Shown here in pieces: positions 15,833-25,932 of a DNA stretch of 64,000 bases (the stretch's first letter is position 1; every line of letters begins with the position of its first letter). The translations under genes were made by a program, and so were the position numbers. The DNA is from an uncultured Alistipes sp. (GTDB lineage: Bacteria > Bacteroidota > Bacteroidia > Bacteroidales > Rikenellaceae). The stretch is taken from contig CAJUMU010000001.1 of NCBI GenBank assembly GCA_910587675.1, positions 124,001 through 188,000 of the forward strand, read 5' to 3'. Under the pieces are notes generated by a model, which saw nothing but the letters and a program-made list of their open reading frames with translations, was not told the DNA's origin and ran no database searches.

Positions 15833-18800
15833 ATGAAGAACTACCGTATTTATGTAGAGAAATACCCTCGGTTTCAGGTGGAAGCCGATACGCTTCGCAA
15901 GGAGCTGAACAACAACCTCGGACTTAATCTGCAATCGCTCCGGCTGCTGAACGTTTACGATCTGTTCGGATTCACCGAAGAGCTGCTCGAAAAGAGCCGT
16001 TACGCCGTATTCGGCGAGATCGTGACCGACTGCGTGAACGACGAGTGCGATCTGGACGGCAAAAAATATCTGGCCGTGGAGTATCTGCCCGGGCAATTCG
16101 ACCAGCGGGCGAGTTCGGCCGTGGCATGCGTGCGACTCATCGAGCCGACGGCCGAGGTGAGAATCAAGAGTTCGAAACTGCTCATATTCGACTCGGCCAT
16201 AACCGACGAGGAGCTGGCGCGCGTGGAGCGTTACTACATCAACGCCGTCGAATCGCGACGCAAGGATCTCGCGACGCTGACCGACATGGAGGACGCCGAG
16301 GTGAAACCCGTCCCCGTGCTCGAAGGACTCACCGCGCTCGGGGATGACGAACTCGAAGGGTACTGCAAACGATACGGGCTGGCGATGAACGCCGACGACT
16401 TGCGCGAAGTGGTGAACTACTACAAGGCCGAGGGCCGCGATCCGTCGGAGACGGAGCTTCGCATCCTCGACACCTATTGGAGCGACCACTGCCGCCACAC
16501 GACGTTCACTACCGAGATCACGGAGATCACCATAGACCCATCGTTCATCAGCGACGAGCTGGGCGAGTCGCTCGACACGCTGCACCGCATCCGCAAGGAG
16601 CTGGGCCGCGAGAACAAAAGCCTCTGCCTCATGGAGCTGGCGACCGTGGGCGCGCGTTACCTCAAGAAGACGGGCGTGCTCGACAATCTGGAGCAGAGCG
16701 AGGAGAACAACGCATGCAGCATATTCGTCAACGTGGACGTCGACGGCCGCACCGAAAAGTGGCTGCTTCAGTTCAAGAACGAAACGCATAACCATCCGAC
16801 CGAAATCGAGCCGTTCGGCGGTGCGTCGACCTGTCTGGGCGGAGCCATTCGCGACCCGTTGTCGGGCCGCAGCTACGTATATCAGGCCATGCGCGTAACG
16901 GGCGCGGGCGACATATACAAGAGCGTGGCCGAGACCATGAAGGGCAAGCTGCCGCAGCGTATAATAAGCGCCAAGGCGGCCGCGGGTTATTCGAGTTACG
17001 GCAACCAGATAGGTCTGGCGACCACCCATGTGCGTGAGATCTACCACCCCGACTATGTGGCCAAACGATTGGAGGTAGGCGCGGTCGTGGGAGCAGTGAA
17101 AGCGGAGAACGTACGCCGCGAAACGCCCGCAGCGGGCGACGCCATACTGCTCTTGGGCGGCCGTACGGGTCGCGACGGCATCGGCGGAGCCACCGGCTCG
17201 TCGAAAGAGCACAACGTGAAATCGATCGAGGAGTGCAGCTCGGAAGTTCAGAAGGGCAACGCTCCCGAGGAGCGCAAGCTCGAACGTCTGTTCCGCCGCG
17301 CCGAGGTCACGCGCCTCATCAAGAAGTCGAACGACTTCGGAGCGGGCGGCGTGAGCGTCGCGATAGGCGAGTTGGCCCCGGGCCTCGACATATACCTCGA
17401 CCGAGTGCCGACCAAGTACAGCGGCCTGAACTCTACCGAACTGGCTATCAGCGAGTCGCAGGAGCGCATGGCGGTAGTGGTCGAGCGCAAGGATATGGAC
17501 GTATTCGAACAGTACTGCCACGAGGAGAACATCGAAGTGACGCACGTGGCCGACGTTACGGATACCAATCGCCTGAAGATGTTCTACAACGGCGAAAAGA
17601 TCGTCGACCTGTCGCGCGAATTCATCGACAGCGCGGGAGCCAAGCACTACACCAAGATAAAAATGGCGGCGGTGGAGGATCGCGATCCGTTCCGTCGCGA
17701 GATCGCGGGCGACTCGTTGCGCGAGAAGATCGAGGCGAACCTTCGGGACGACAACGTGGTGTCGCAGCGCGGCATGATCGAGATGTTCGACTCGACGATA
17801 GGCGCGTCGACCGTGTTGATGCCTTTCGGCGGACGCACACAGAACACAGAAACGCAGGTTTCGGTTCAGAAACTGCCCGTCGGCAAGGCACACACCGATA
17901 CGGCCAGCATCATGGCGTTCGGTTACAACCCCTTCATCACCTCGTGGAGTCCCTACCACGGCGCGGCATACGCCGTGATAGAGGCGGCGAGCAAAGTCGT
18001 TGCGGCGGGAGCGCGTTACGACCGCATGCGTTATTCGTACCAAGAGTATTTCGAGCGCATGCACGACGAATCGTCGTGGGGCAAGCCCCTCGCCGCTCTG
18101 CTCGGAGCGTTGAAGATGCAGATCGAACTGGGATTGCCCTCCATCGGCGGCAAGGACTCGATGAGCGGCACGTTCCAAGACATAAACGTACCGCCCATGC
18201 TCATGGCGTTCGGCATCACCACGGTGGACGCCCGCACGGTCATAAGCCCCGAATTCAAATCGGCGGGACACAACCTTTATATAATAAAGCATACGCCTAT
18301 GGCCAACCGCATGCCCGACACCGAGCAACTGAAGGATAACTTCGGCTTCGTAAGTTCGGCCATCGAGCGCGGCGAGATCGTGGCGGCATACGCGATAGGA
18401 TTCGGCGGAGCGGCCGAGGCGATTGCCAAGATGTCGTTCGGCAACCGCGTGGGCGCGACCGTCGAATACGACGCGCAGCGACTGTTCGATTACGATTACG
18501 GATCGTTCGTGGTGGAGGTCGCGGGCACGCTCGACCATCCCGCGGCGCGCCTCATAGGTTCGACGACGAATTCGGCCGAGGTGACCATCAACGGCGAGAA
18601 GTTCGCGATAGACGAATTGCAGAAGGTCAACTCGCAGAAGTTCTGCGCGATATATCCCGACCGCGGCATCGAGGGCGGAACCACCCGCAAGAGCATGCCC
18701 GAAAAGAGAAGCATCGAATATTCGGGCAAGCCCGTCGACGAGGTTACGGTCTTCATCCCCGTATTCTCGGGCACCAACTGCGATTACGACACGGCTAAAC

Positions 18801-19540
18801 AATTCGAGCGCGCGGGAGCGAAGGTCGTCACGAGCGTGTTCTGCGACCTGACGGCCGAGGATATCTTCGCCTCGATAGATCGCATGAAGAGCATGATCGA
18901 CAAATGCCACATCTTCGTGCTCAGCGGCGGCTTCTCGGCGGGCGACGAGCCCGACGGCAGCGGCAAGTTCATCGCCAACGTACTCAACAACAAGAAAATA
19001 ACCGATTCGATCCACGCTCTGCTCGACCGCGGAGGTTTGATCCTCGGCATCTGCAACGGCTTCCAAGCCCTCGTGAAATCGGGACTTCTGCCTTACGGAC
19101 GCTTGGGCCGGGTGGTGAAAGAGTCGCCCACTTTGTTCCGCAACGACATAAACCGCCACATATCGCAGATCGTAACCACGCGCGTGGCCACGACCAACTC
19201 GCCGTGGCTCTCGTCGTTCGAACTCGGCGAGCGGCACTCGATCGCGGTGAGCCACGGCGAAGGCAAATTCGTCGTCAGCGACGAGATGGCCGAGGAGCTG
19301 TTCCGCAACGGTCAGGTGGCCTTCCAGTATGTCGATCCCGACGGCGAAGCCACTCTCTGCGCGCCGTACAATCCCAACGGTTCGAGCTTCGCCATCGAGG
19401 GCATAATAAGCCGCAACGGCCAAATACTCGGAAAGATGGGCCATACGGAACGTTACGAGGAAAATCTGTTCAAGAACATCGACGGCAACAAGGTGCAGAA
19501 CATATTCGCCAACGCCGTAAATTATTTCAAGAAAAAATGA
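15833..19540 (+). CDS. purL: Phosphoribosylformylglycinamidine synthase, large single-chain form
   Basis: 1235 residues; makes FGAM from FGAR, glutamine and ATP (EC 6.3.5.3). This is the long form with all parts in one chain: a PurS-like N-terminal region (~1-150), the AIRS-like synthetase halves (YWSDHCRHTTF, ETHNHPTEIEPFGGAST, GGKDSMSGTF), and a C-terminal glutamine amidotransferase from ~975 with the nucleophile in GICNGFQ (Cys1074) and the histidine in SHGEGKF. Full length, 65 bp after purE. Its TGA overlaps the ATG of the next gene. Confidence 0.97.
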   Translation: MKNYRIYVEKYPRFQVEADTLRKELNNNLGLNLQSLRLLNVYDLFGFTEELLEKSRYAVFGEIVTDCVNDECDLDGKKYLAVEYLPGQFDQRASSAVACVRLIEPTAEVRIKSSKLLIFDSAITDEELARVERYYINAVESRRKDLATLTDMEDAEVKPVPVLEGLTALGDDELEGYCKRYGLAMNADDLREVVNYYKAEGRDPSETELRILDTYWSDHCRHTTFTTEITEITIDPSFISDELGESLDTLHRIRKELGRENKSLCLMELATVGARYLKKTGVLDNLEQSEENNACSIFVNVDVDGRTEKWLLQFKNETHNHPTEIEPFGGASTCLGGAIRDPLSGRSYVYQAMRVTGAGDIYKSVAETMKGKLPQRIISAKAAAGYSSYGNQIGLATTHVREIYHPDYVAKRLEVGAVVGAVKAENVRRETPAAGDAILLLGGRTGRDGIGGATGSSKEHNVKSIEECSSEVQKGNAPEERKLERLFRRAEVTRLIKKSNDFGAGGVSVAIGELAPGLDIYLDRVPTKYSGLNSTELAISESQERMAVVVERKDMDVFEQYCHEENIEVTHVADVTDTNRLKMFYNGEKIVDLSREFIDSAGAKHYTKIKMAAVEDRDPFRREIAGDSLREKIEANLRDDNVVSQRGMIEMFDSTIGASTVLMPFGGRTQNTETQVSVQKLPVGKAHTDTASIMAFGYNPFITSWSPYHGAAYAVIEAASKVVAAGARYDRMRYSYQEYFERMHDESSWGKPLAALLGALKMQIELGLPSIGGKDSMSGTFQDINVPPMLMAFGITTVDARTVISPEFKSAGHNLYIIKHTPMANRMPDTEQLKDNFGFVSSAIERGEIVAAYAIGFGGAAEAIAKMSFGNRVGATVEYDAQRLFDYDYGSFVVEVAGTLDHPAARLIGSTTNSAEVTINGEKFAIDELQKVNSQKFCAIYPDRGIEGGTTRKSMPEKRSIEYSGKPVDEVTVFIPVFSGTNCDYDTAKQFERAGAKVVTSVFCDLTAEDIFASIDRMKSMIDKCHIFVLSGGFSAGDEPDGSGKFIANVLNNKKITDSIHALLDRGGLILGICNGFQALVKSGLLPYGRLGRVVKESPTLFRNDINRHISQIVTTRVATTNSPWLSSFELGERHSIAVSHGEGKFVVSDEMAEELFRNGQVAFQYVDPDGEATLCAPYNPNGSSFAIEGIISRNGQILGKMGHTERYEENLFKNIDGNKVQNIFANAVNYFKKK

Positions 19541-20517
19541 TTCTCAAGACCGATATATTCAAGACAAGACGTCTCATGACGGTAGTCGCCGCGCTCGCAG
19601 CGATTGCCGTCGTGTGCGGCGGCAGCAAACGCGACACCTCGCTGCGACTCCTTTACTGGAATATCCAGAACGGAATGTGGTCGGACCAACCGAACAACTA
19701 CGACAACTTCGTCGAGTGGGTCAAAAAGTACGATCCCGACGTGTGCGTGTGGTGCGAGGCCCAGACCATTTACGAGGACGGCACTTCGAAGGCCCGCAAG
19801 GCCGACGATCGCTATCTGACGGAGAACTGGGGCGAGCTGGCAGCCCGATACGGTCATAAATATTGGACCAAAAGCGGCCATCGCGACAACTATCCGCAGG
19901 TCATAACATCGAAGTATCCGATAGAGAAGATCCTCGATATCGTGGGCGAGGAGCCCGATAGCGTGGTGACGCACGGAGCGTGCCGTGCGGCGATAAAGGT
20001 CGGCGGCAAGAGGGTCAACATCGTAACGCTGCACACTTGGCCGCAGGCATACGCCTACCGCGCCGCAGATCGCGAGGCGAGTAAAGCCGAGCACGGAGGC
20101 GACAAGTACCGCCGCATGGAGATGGAGTACATCTGCAACCATACCATTCTCGCCGAACCTAAGGCCGCGAAGGAGTATTGGATGATGATGGGCGACTTCA
20201 ATTCGCGCTCGCCGAAGGACAATTGGTTCTACAAGTACGACGAGGGCGATTCGCGACTCATCGTACACGACTACATCCTGCGCAATACGCCTTACGTCGA
20301 TATCATCGGCGACCGCTTCGCGGAAGAGTTCCATTCGACCACGTACGGCAAGGCGCGCATCGACTTCGTTTACTGCACGCCGAAGCTCTACAAACGCATC
20401 GACGACGCGCGCGTGTTGACGGACGACTACACCCGCGCTCCCGAACGCGACAAGAATACGGGTTTCCACCACCCGTCGGACCACTTGCCGATATTGGTGG
20501 ACTTCAATATGAAATAG
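19537..20517 (+). CDS. Exported endonuclease/exonuclease/phosphatase (EEP) family protein in the pur operon
   Basis: 326 residues from the ATG that overlaps the purL stop (ATGA). An N-terminal hydrophobic segment ending VVCGG suggests export, perhaps as a lipoprotein with a non-ideal lipobox. EEP hallmarks follow in order: LLYWNIQNGM (Asn), VWCEAQ (metal-binding Glu), TLHTWP, MMGDFNSRS (Asp/Asn) and HPSDHLPILV (Asp/His). The family hydrolyses phosphodiester or phosphoryl bonds of nucleic acids, lipids or nucleotides under Mg2+. An exported EEP between purL and purC is unexpected; it might scavenge nucleotides. The substrate is unknown. Confidence 0.85.
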   Translation: MILKTDIFKTRRLMTVVAALAAIAVVCGGSKRDTSLRLLYWNIQNGMWSDQPNNYDNFVEWVKKYDPDVCVWCEAQTIYEDGTSKARKADDRYLTENWGELAARYGHKYWTKSGHRDNYPQVITSKYPIEKILDIVGEEPDSVVTHGACRAAIKVGGKRVNIVTLHTWPQAYAYRAADREASKAEHGGDKYRRMEMEYICNHTILAEPKAAKEYWMMMGDFNSRSPKDNWFYKYDEGDSRLIVHDYILRNTPYVDIIGDRFAEEFHSTTYGKARIDFVYCTPKLYKRIDDARVLTDDYTRAPERDKNTGFHHPSDHLPILVDFNMK

Positions 20518-20550
20518 ACGAAAAACGTATAATTCCAAACATCAAGAACA

Positions 20551-21279
20551 ATGAAACAGCTTGAAATGCTTTACGAGGGCAAGGCCAAGCAGGTCTTCCT
20601 CACCGACGATCCCGAACTCATCGTCATCCACTACAAGGATGCCGCGACGGCTTTCAACAACCTCAAGAAAGCGACCATCGCGAACAAGGGCATGCTGAAC
20701 AACAAGATCTCGACCATCATCTTTAAGTATCTGCACAAGGCAGGCGTCGAGACCCACTACATCGAGACTCTCAACGACCGCGACCAGCTCTGCAAGCGCG
20801 TCACCATCATCCCCTTGGAGGTTATCGTGCGCAACATCATCGCCGGTTCGATGGCAAAGCGTCTCGGCATCGAGGAGGGTACCAAGCCGTCGAACGTCAT
20901 CTACGATATATGCTACAAGGACGACGAACTGGGCGATCCGCTCATCAACGACCACCACGCAGTGGCTTTGGGCGCCGTGACTTACGAAGAGCTGAACCAG
21001 ATATACGCCATGACCGCCAAGGTTAACGAGGTATTGCAGGGACTCTTCGCCAAGATGGGCATCACGCTCGTAGACTTCAAGATCGAGTTCGGACGCACCT
21101 CCGACGGCAAGATCGTTCTGGCCGACGAGGTCAGCCCCGACACCTGCCGTCTGTGGGACAGCAAGACCAACGAGAAGCTCGACAAGGATCGTTTCCGTCG
21201 CGACCTCGGCCACGTGATCGAGGCATACGAGGAGATCTATGCACGTCTCTCGAAAATGGAGCAGGAGGACAACAAATAA
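20551..21279 (+). CDS. purC: SAICAR synthetase
   Basis: 242 residues; joins CAIR and aspartate with ATP (EC 6.3.2.6). The start LEMLYEGKAKQVFLTDDPEL, the IIPLEVIVRNIIAGS stretch, LINDHHA and VDFKIEFGRTSDGKIVLADEVSPDTCRLWD are diagnostic. Begins 33 bp after the EEP gene and is followed by purF 7 bp later. Confidence 0.97.
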   Translation: MKQLEMLYEGKAKQVFLTDDPELIVIHYKDAATAFNNLKKATIANKGMLNNKISTIIFKYLHKAGVETHYIETLNDRDQLCKRVTIIPLEVIVRNIIAGSMAKRLGIEEGTKPSNVIYDICYKDDELGDPLINDHHAVALGAVTYEELNQIYAMTAKVNEVLQGLFAKMGITLVDFKIEFGRTSDGKIVLADEVSPDTCRLWDSKTNEKLDKDRFRRDLGHVIEAYEEIYARLSKMEQEDNK

Positions 21280-21286
21280 TAACGGA

Positions 21287-22702
21287 ATGACGGATCGATC
21301 TGCGATTTTCGACGAACTGCACGAGGAGTGCGGAGTGTTCGGCGTTTTCGGAGTGCCCGACGCCGCGTCGCTCGCATATTACGGGTTGCACAACCTGCAA
21401 CACCGCGGGCAGGAGGGCTGCGGAATAGCGACCTTCGACGACGGAAAGTTGCACCATGTAAAGGGGCTGGGACTGGTGAGCGAAGTTTTCACCAAAGAGA
21501 AACTCGAAACGCTCGCCGGCCCTACGGCCATCGGCCACGTGCGATACTCCACGGCGGGCGGCGGGGGAATAAACAACGTGCAACCGTTCGTTTTCCACCA
21601 CTACACGGGCGACTTCGCGCTGGCGCATAACGGCAACATCGTCAACTCCCACCAGCTCCGACGTTTCCTCGAAGAGAAAGGCAGTCTGTTTCATTCCACT
21701 TCGGACAGCGAGATTCTCGCTCATCTGATAAAGAAGAGCACGGCGGAATCGCTGCGCATCGACGCCATCAAGGAGGCGTTGAACATGATCGAGGGCGCTT
21801 TCGCCTTCGTCATAATGACTCCCAACCGCATCTACGCCTGCCGCGACAAATACGGGTTGCGCCCCTTGTCGCTCGGGCGACTGAACGACGGCTGGGTTGT
21901 GAGCAGCGAGACCTGCGCGTTCGACGTCGTGGGCGCGGAATTCGTCCGCGACATCGCCCCGGGGGAGATCGTCTCGATCGACCGCAACGGCATACGCACC
22001 AACGACTACTCGCAATATAAGCGGTGCAAGATGTGCGCGATGGAGTACATCTATTTCGCACGCCCCGACAGCGACATCGAAGGATGCAACGTGCACGCTT
22101 TCCGCAAGGAGTCGGGACGCCTGCTGTGGCAGGAGGCTCCCGCCGACGCCGACATCGTGGTCGGAGTTCCCGATTCGAGCCTCAGCGCGGCGATGGGTTA
22201 CGCCGAAGCGGGCGGAGTGCCGTACGAAATGGGGCTCATAAAGAACAAATACGTGGGTCGCACCTTCATCCAACCCTCGCAGGCGTTGCGCGAAAAGGGG
22301 GTGAAGATGAAGCTGTCGGCCGTGAAGAGTATCGTGAAAGGCAAGAGGATAGCGCTCATCGACGATTCGATCGTGCGCGGCACCACCTCGAAACGCATCG
22401 TGGACATGCTGCGCGAAGCGGGAGCCGAAGCCGTGCACGTGCGCATAGCGAGCCCCCCGATCACCCATCCGTGTTTTTACGGAGTGGACATATCGACTTA
22501 CGACGAGCTGATGTGCGCGCACAGGAATACGGAGGAGGCGCGTCGCGCGATAGGAGCCGACTCGTTGGCTTTCATCTCCGAAAAGGCGTTGTTCGCATCC
22601 GCCGCGTCGCGTACCGACCTTTGTCTGGCATGCTTCAACGGCAACTATCCGACGGCCTTGTACCAATCGCTCGACGAAGCGAACAAGGACGGAAAATTTT
22701 AA
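21287..22702 (+). CDS. purF: Amidophosphoribosyltransferase
   Basis: 471 residues from the ATG at 21287. First committed step: PRPP plus glutamine to phosphoribosylamine (EC 2.4.2.14). A 14-residue propeptide precedes the Ntn nucleophile in HEECGVFGVFG (Cys15). The PRPP motif is RIALIDDSIVRGTTS. Cysteines in MCAMEYIYFARP and TDLCLACFNG match the ligands of the 4Fe-4S cluster of the Bacillus-type enzyme, so it is probably oxygen-sensitive and processed at Cys15. Confidence 0.96.
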   Translation: MTDRSAIFDELHEECGVFGVFGVPDAASLAYYGLHNLQHRGQEGCGIATFDDGKLHHVKGLGLVSEVFTKEKLETLAGPTAIGHVRYSTAGGGGINNVQPFVFHHYTGDFALAHNGNIVNSHQLRRFLEEKGSLFHSTSDSEILAHLIKKSTAESLRIDAIKEALNMIEGAFAFVIMTPNRIYACRDKYGLRPLSLGRLNDGWVVSSETCAFDVVGAEFVRDIAPGEIVSIDRNGIRTNDYSQYKRCKMCAMEYIYFARPDSDIEGCNVHAFRKESGRLLWQEAPADADIVVGVPDSSLSAAMGYAEAGGVPYEMGLIKNKYVGRTFIQPSQALREKGVKMKLSAVKSIVKGKRIALIDDSIVRGTTSKRIVDMLREAGAEAVHVRIASPPITHPCFYGVDISTYDELMCAHRNTEEARRAIGADSLAFISEKALFASAASRTDLCLACFNGNYPTALYQSLDEANKDGKF

Positions 22703-22783
22703 GTGAGCGGGCACGAACCCGCGGACGCGGCGGCGGTGAATCGCGCGCTCGCGACCGATTTTAATTGGAAAAGAAAAAATATT

Positions 22784-23809
22784 ATGGCTAAAAGTTATGA
22801 AAATGCCGGTGTGAACCTCGAAGCCGGATACGAAGTGGTGCGCAGAATCAAATCGCACGTGGCATCTACCTCGCGCCCGGGCGTTATGGGCAATATCGGC
22901 GCTTTCGGCGGAATGTTCGACCTCGCGTCGCTCAACGTCAAGGAGCCCGTTCTGGTGAGCGGCACCGACGGCGTGGGAACCAAGCTCAAGCTCGCTTTCG
23001 AGATGGACAAGCACGACACGGTGGGTATCGACGCGGTAGCCATGTGCGTGAACGATGTGCTGGCTCAGGGCGCCGAACCGCTGCTTTTCCTCGATTACGT
23101 GGCTGTCGGACATAACGAACCGACCAAGATCGAGGCCATCGTGGCGGGCGTGGCCGAGGGCTGCCGTCAGGCGGGTTGCGCTCTGGTGGGCGGCGAGACG
23201 GCCGAGATGCCGGGCATGTACACCGACGGCGAATACGACATCGCGGGATTCACCTGCGGCGTGGTGGAGCGCGCCAAGCTCATCGACGGCACCAAGGTGC
23301 GCGTGGGCGACGTATTGGTGGGCGTGGCGTCGAGCGGAGTGCACTCCAACGGCTTCAGCCTCGTGCGCAAGATCGTAAGCGACAACGGATTCGACCTGCA
23401 CGCGCCTCATGCCGATCTGGGCGACCGTCCTCTGGGCGAGGTGTTGCTCACACCGACCAAGATATATGTGAAGCAGGTTCTCGACGTGATCCGCAACTGC
23501 GACGTTCACGGCATCTGCCACATCACGGGAGGCGGTTTCGACGAAAACATTCCGCGCATACTCTCTGCGGGACAAGGCATCGAAATCACCGAGGGTTCGT
23601 GGGAGATTCTGCCCGTGTTCCGCTTCTTGGAGAAGCACGGCAAAGTGGCTCACCGCGAGATGTTCAACATCTTCAACATGGGTATCGGCATGGTCATCGC
23701 GCTCGACGCCTCGCAGGCCGACAAAGCGATCGAGATACTCGCGTCGCACGGCGAGCGCGCCTCGGTCATCGGCAAGATCGTCGAGGGCGAGGGCGTAACG
23801 ATAAAGTAG
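22784..23809 (+). CDS. purM: Phosphoribosylaminoimidazole (AIR) synthetase
   Basis: 341 residues from the ATG at 22784 (MAKSYENAGVNLEAGYE, the usual family start); an upstream in-frame GTG at 22703 would add 27 unlikely residues. Cyclises FGAM to AIR with ATP (EC 6.3.3.1). Diagnostic segments are VSGTDGVGTKLKLA, DVLAQGAEPLLFLDY, ALVGGETAEMPGMY and HITGGGFDENIPRIL. Same strand as, and 81 bp after, purF; purN follows in 6 bp. Confidence 0.96.
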   Translation: MAKSYENAGVNLEAGYEVVRRIKSHVASTSRPGVMGNIGAFGGMFDLASLNVKEPVLVSGTDGVGTKLKLAFEMDKHDTVGIDAVAMCVNDVLAQGAEPLLFLDYVAVGHNEPTKIEAIVAGVAEGCRQAGCALVGGETAEMPGMYTDGEYDIAGFTCGVVERAKLIDGTKVRVGDVLVGVASSGVHSNGFSLVRKIVSDNGFDLHAPHADLGDRPLGEVLLTPTKIYVKQVLDVIRNCDVHGICHITGGGFDENIPRILSAGQGIEITEGSWEILPVFRFLEKHGKVAHREMFNIFNMGIGMVIALDASQADKAIEILASHGERASVIGKIVEGEGVTIK

Positions 23810-23815
23810 CGGCGG

Positions 23816-24385
23816 ATGGCCGCGCGACATAAAATAGCGGTATTCGCGAGCGGCGACGGATCGAATTTCGAAGCCATCGCCGAAGCCTGCCTCCGCGGCG
23901 AGATCGACGCGGAGGTGGCGCTTATGATATGCGACAAGCCGTCGGCGCGCGTATGTTCGCGGGCCGAGCGGTTAGGGATATCCTCGTTCGTCTTCACGCC
24001 TGCGGATTATGCGTCCAAAGCGGATTACGAACGCGAGATAGCGGCGCGATGCGAGCAGGCGGGCATAGAGTTGATCTGCCTCGCGGGATATATGCGTATC
24101 GTGGGCAAAACGCTGCTCGACGCCTTCGCGGGCCGCATCGTCAATCTGCATCCTTCGCTGCTGCCCGCATTCAAGGGCGCGAGGGCGATAGAGCAGGCTT
24201 TGGAATACGGCGTCAAGGTATTCGGCGCAACGATACACTATGTCGACGAATCGCTCGACGGAGGACGCATCATCGCGCAACGCGCCGTGGATTACCACGG
24301 CGACGACATCGCGGAGATTACGGCCGCAATACATGCTGTCGAACGCGCGCTTTATATTGAAACGATTAAAAAATTATTAACGTAA
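23816..24385 (+). CDS. purN: Phosphoribosylglycinamide formyltransferase, folate-dependent
   Basis: 189 residues; formylates GAR using 10-formyl-tetrahydrofolate (EC 2.1.2.2). The start KIAVFASGDGSNFEAI, the catalytic RIVNLHPSLLPAFKG (Asn and His) and VDESLDGGRIIAQ (Asp) give the complete catalytic triad. A second, formate-dependent enzyme for the same step (purT) is encoded at 28.7-29.9 kb on the other strand. Confidence 0.96.
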   Translation: MAARHKIAVFASGDGSNFEAIAEACLRGEIDAEVALMICDKPSARVCSRAERLGISSFVFTPADYASKADYEREIAARCEQAGIELICLAGYMRIVGKTLLDAFAGRIVNLHPSLLPAFKGARAIEQALEYGVKVFGATIHYVDESLDGGRIIAQRAVDYHGDDIAEITAAIHAVERALYIETIKKLLT

Positions 24386-24395
24386 ATTTAAAATA

Positions 24396-25925
24396 ATGAG
24401 AGCATTAATCAGCGTCAGCGACAAGAACGGCGTGGTGGAGTTCGCACAGCGGCTCCGCGCGTTGGGTTGGGAGATCATAGCCACGGGCGGCACGATGAAA
24501 CTCTTGCGCGACAAGGGCGTGGAGGTAATCAATATCAGCGACGTCACGGGATTCCCCGAGATCTGCGACGGCCGCGTCAAGACGTTACATCCCAAGGTGC
24601 ACGGCGGTCTGTTGGCGCGCCGCGACGACGAGAGCCACTTGCAAGCTCTGAAAGAGAACGGCATCGAGTTCATCGACATGGTGTGCGTGAACCTCTATCC
24701 GTTCCGCCAGACGATCGCCAAACCCGACGTTACGATGGAGGACGCCATAGAGAATATCGATATCGGCGGCCCGTCGATGTTGCGAAGCGCGGCGAAGAAC
24801 TATAAGGACGTGACGGTAGTGTGCGATCCTGCCGATTACGACCGTATCATCGGCGAGATCGAAGCCACGGGAAACACCACGGTCGAAACCCGTCTGCAAC
24901 TCTCGGCAAAGGCATATACCCACACGGCCGAGTACGATTCGATGATCGCCACCTACATGCGCAAGGCCGCGGGACTGAACGAAAAACTCTTCTTGGAGTT
25001 CGACGCGGTGCAGAGCCTGCGCTACGGCGAGAATCCCCACCAGCAGGCCCGCTTTTACGGCGCGGCCGACGCGGGAGCCTATTCGCTGGCGACGGCCAAG
25101 CAGCTCAACGGCAAGGAGTTGTCGTACAACAATATTCAGGACGCCAACGCCGCGTTGTGCATCGTACGCGAGTTCGACGAGCCGTTCTGCGTGGGTCTTA
25201 AGCACATGAATCCTTGCGGAGCTGCCATCGGCGCCGACGTGATGGACGCGTGGACAAAGGCTTACGATGCCGACAAGGTGAGCATCTTCGGCGGCATCGT
25301 GGCGGTGAACCGCGAGATCACGCGCGAGGTGGCCGAGGCGATGAAACCCATCTTCTTGGAGATCATCATGGCGCCGTCGTTCTCGGACGAGGCTCTCGAA
25401 GTGCTATGTACGAAGAAAAACCTGCGTCTGCTGGTAGTAGACATGAGCAAAGACGACAGCGTGACGAAGCAATACGTGAGCGTAAACGGCGGCTTGCTCG
25501 TTCAGGATCTGGACAAGACGACCGCCGAGGTGAAAGCCGAAATGTGCGTCACCGCAGCCAAACCCACGGCCGAGCAGCTGACCGATCTCAATTTCGGCTG
25601 GAGAATAGTGAAGCACGTGAAATCCAACGCCATAGCGGTCGTCAAGGACGGACACACGGTAGGCGTGGGCGCGGGTCAGATGAACCGCGTGGGGTCGGCC
25701 GAAATAGCCCTCAAGCAGGCGCACGCGGCAGGATTCACCGAAGGTCTCGTGCTGGCGTCGGACGGATTTTTCCCCTTCGACGACTCGGTTGCGCTGGCCG
25801 CGCAATACGGCGTTACGGCCATAGTGCAGCCCGGCGGCAGCGTTCGCGACGAGGATTCGATCAAGAAGGCCGACGAAAACGGTATCACCATGTTATTCAC
25901 CGGCATGCGCCACTTCAAACACTGA
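24396..25925 (+). CDS. purH: Bifunctional AICAR transformylase / IMP cyclohydrolase
   Basis: 509 residues covering the last two steps to IMP (EC 2.1.2.3 and 3.5.4.10). The N-terminal MGS-like cyclohydrolase domain (ALISVSDKNGVVEFAQ, IDIGGPSMLRSAAKNY) runs to ~195; the transformylase follows with RYGENPHQQARFYG, VGLKHMNPCGAAIG, and the C-terminal DGFFPFDDSVALAAQYGV. Length and motifs are complete. Starts 10 bp after purN. Confidence 0.97.
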   Translation: MRALISVSDKNGVVEFAQRLRALGWEIIATGGTMKLLRDKGVEVINISDVTGFPEICDGRVKTLHPKVHGGLLARRDDESHLQALKENGIEFIDMVCVNLYPFRQTIAKPDVTMEDAIENIDIGGPSMLRSAAKNYKDVTVVCDPADYDRIIGEIEATGNTTVETRLQLSAKAYTHTAEYDSMIATYMRKAAGLNEKLFLEFDAVQSLRYGENPHQQARFYGAADAGAYSLATAKQLNGKELSYNNIQDANAALCIVREFDEPFCVGLKHMNPCGAAIGADVMDAWTKAYDADKVSIFGGIVAVNREITREVAEAMKPIFLEIIMAPSFSDEALEVLCTKKNLRLLVVDMSKDDSVTKQYVSVNGGLLVQDLDKTTAEVKAEMCVTAAKPTAEQLTDLNFGWRIVKHVKSNAIAVVKDGHTVGVGAGQMNRVGSAEIALKQAHAAGFTEGLVLASDGFFPFDDSVALAAQYGVTAIVQPGGSVRDEDSIKKADENGITMLFTGMRHFKH

Positions 25926-25932
25926 TCGGCCG

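Noticed and set aside
15764..19444. 1226-codon open frame antisense to purL
   Set aside because: Arg/His/Val-rich translation without motifs; a shadow of GC-rich purL, which is complete on the other strand.
21131..23830. 899-codon frame antisense to purF and purM
   Set aside because: Mirror frame over two complete enzymes; no recognisable domain.
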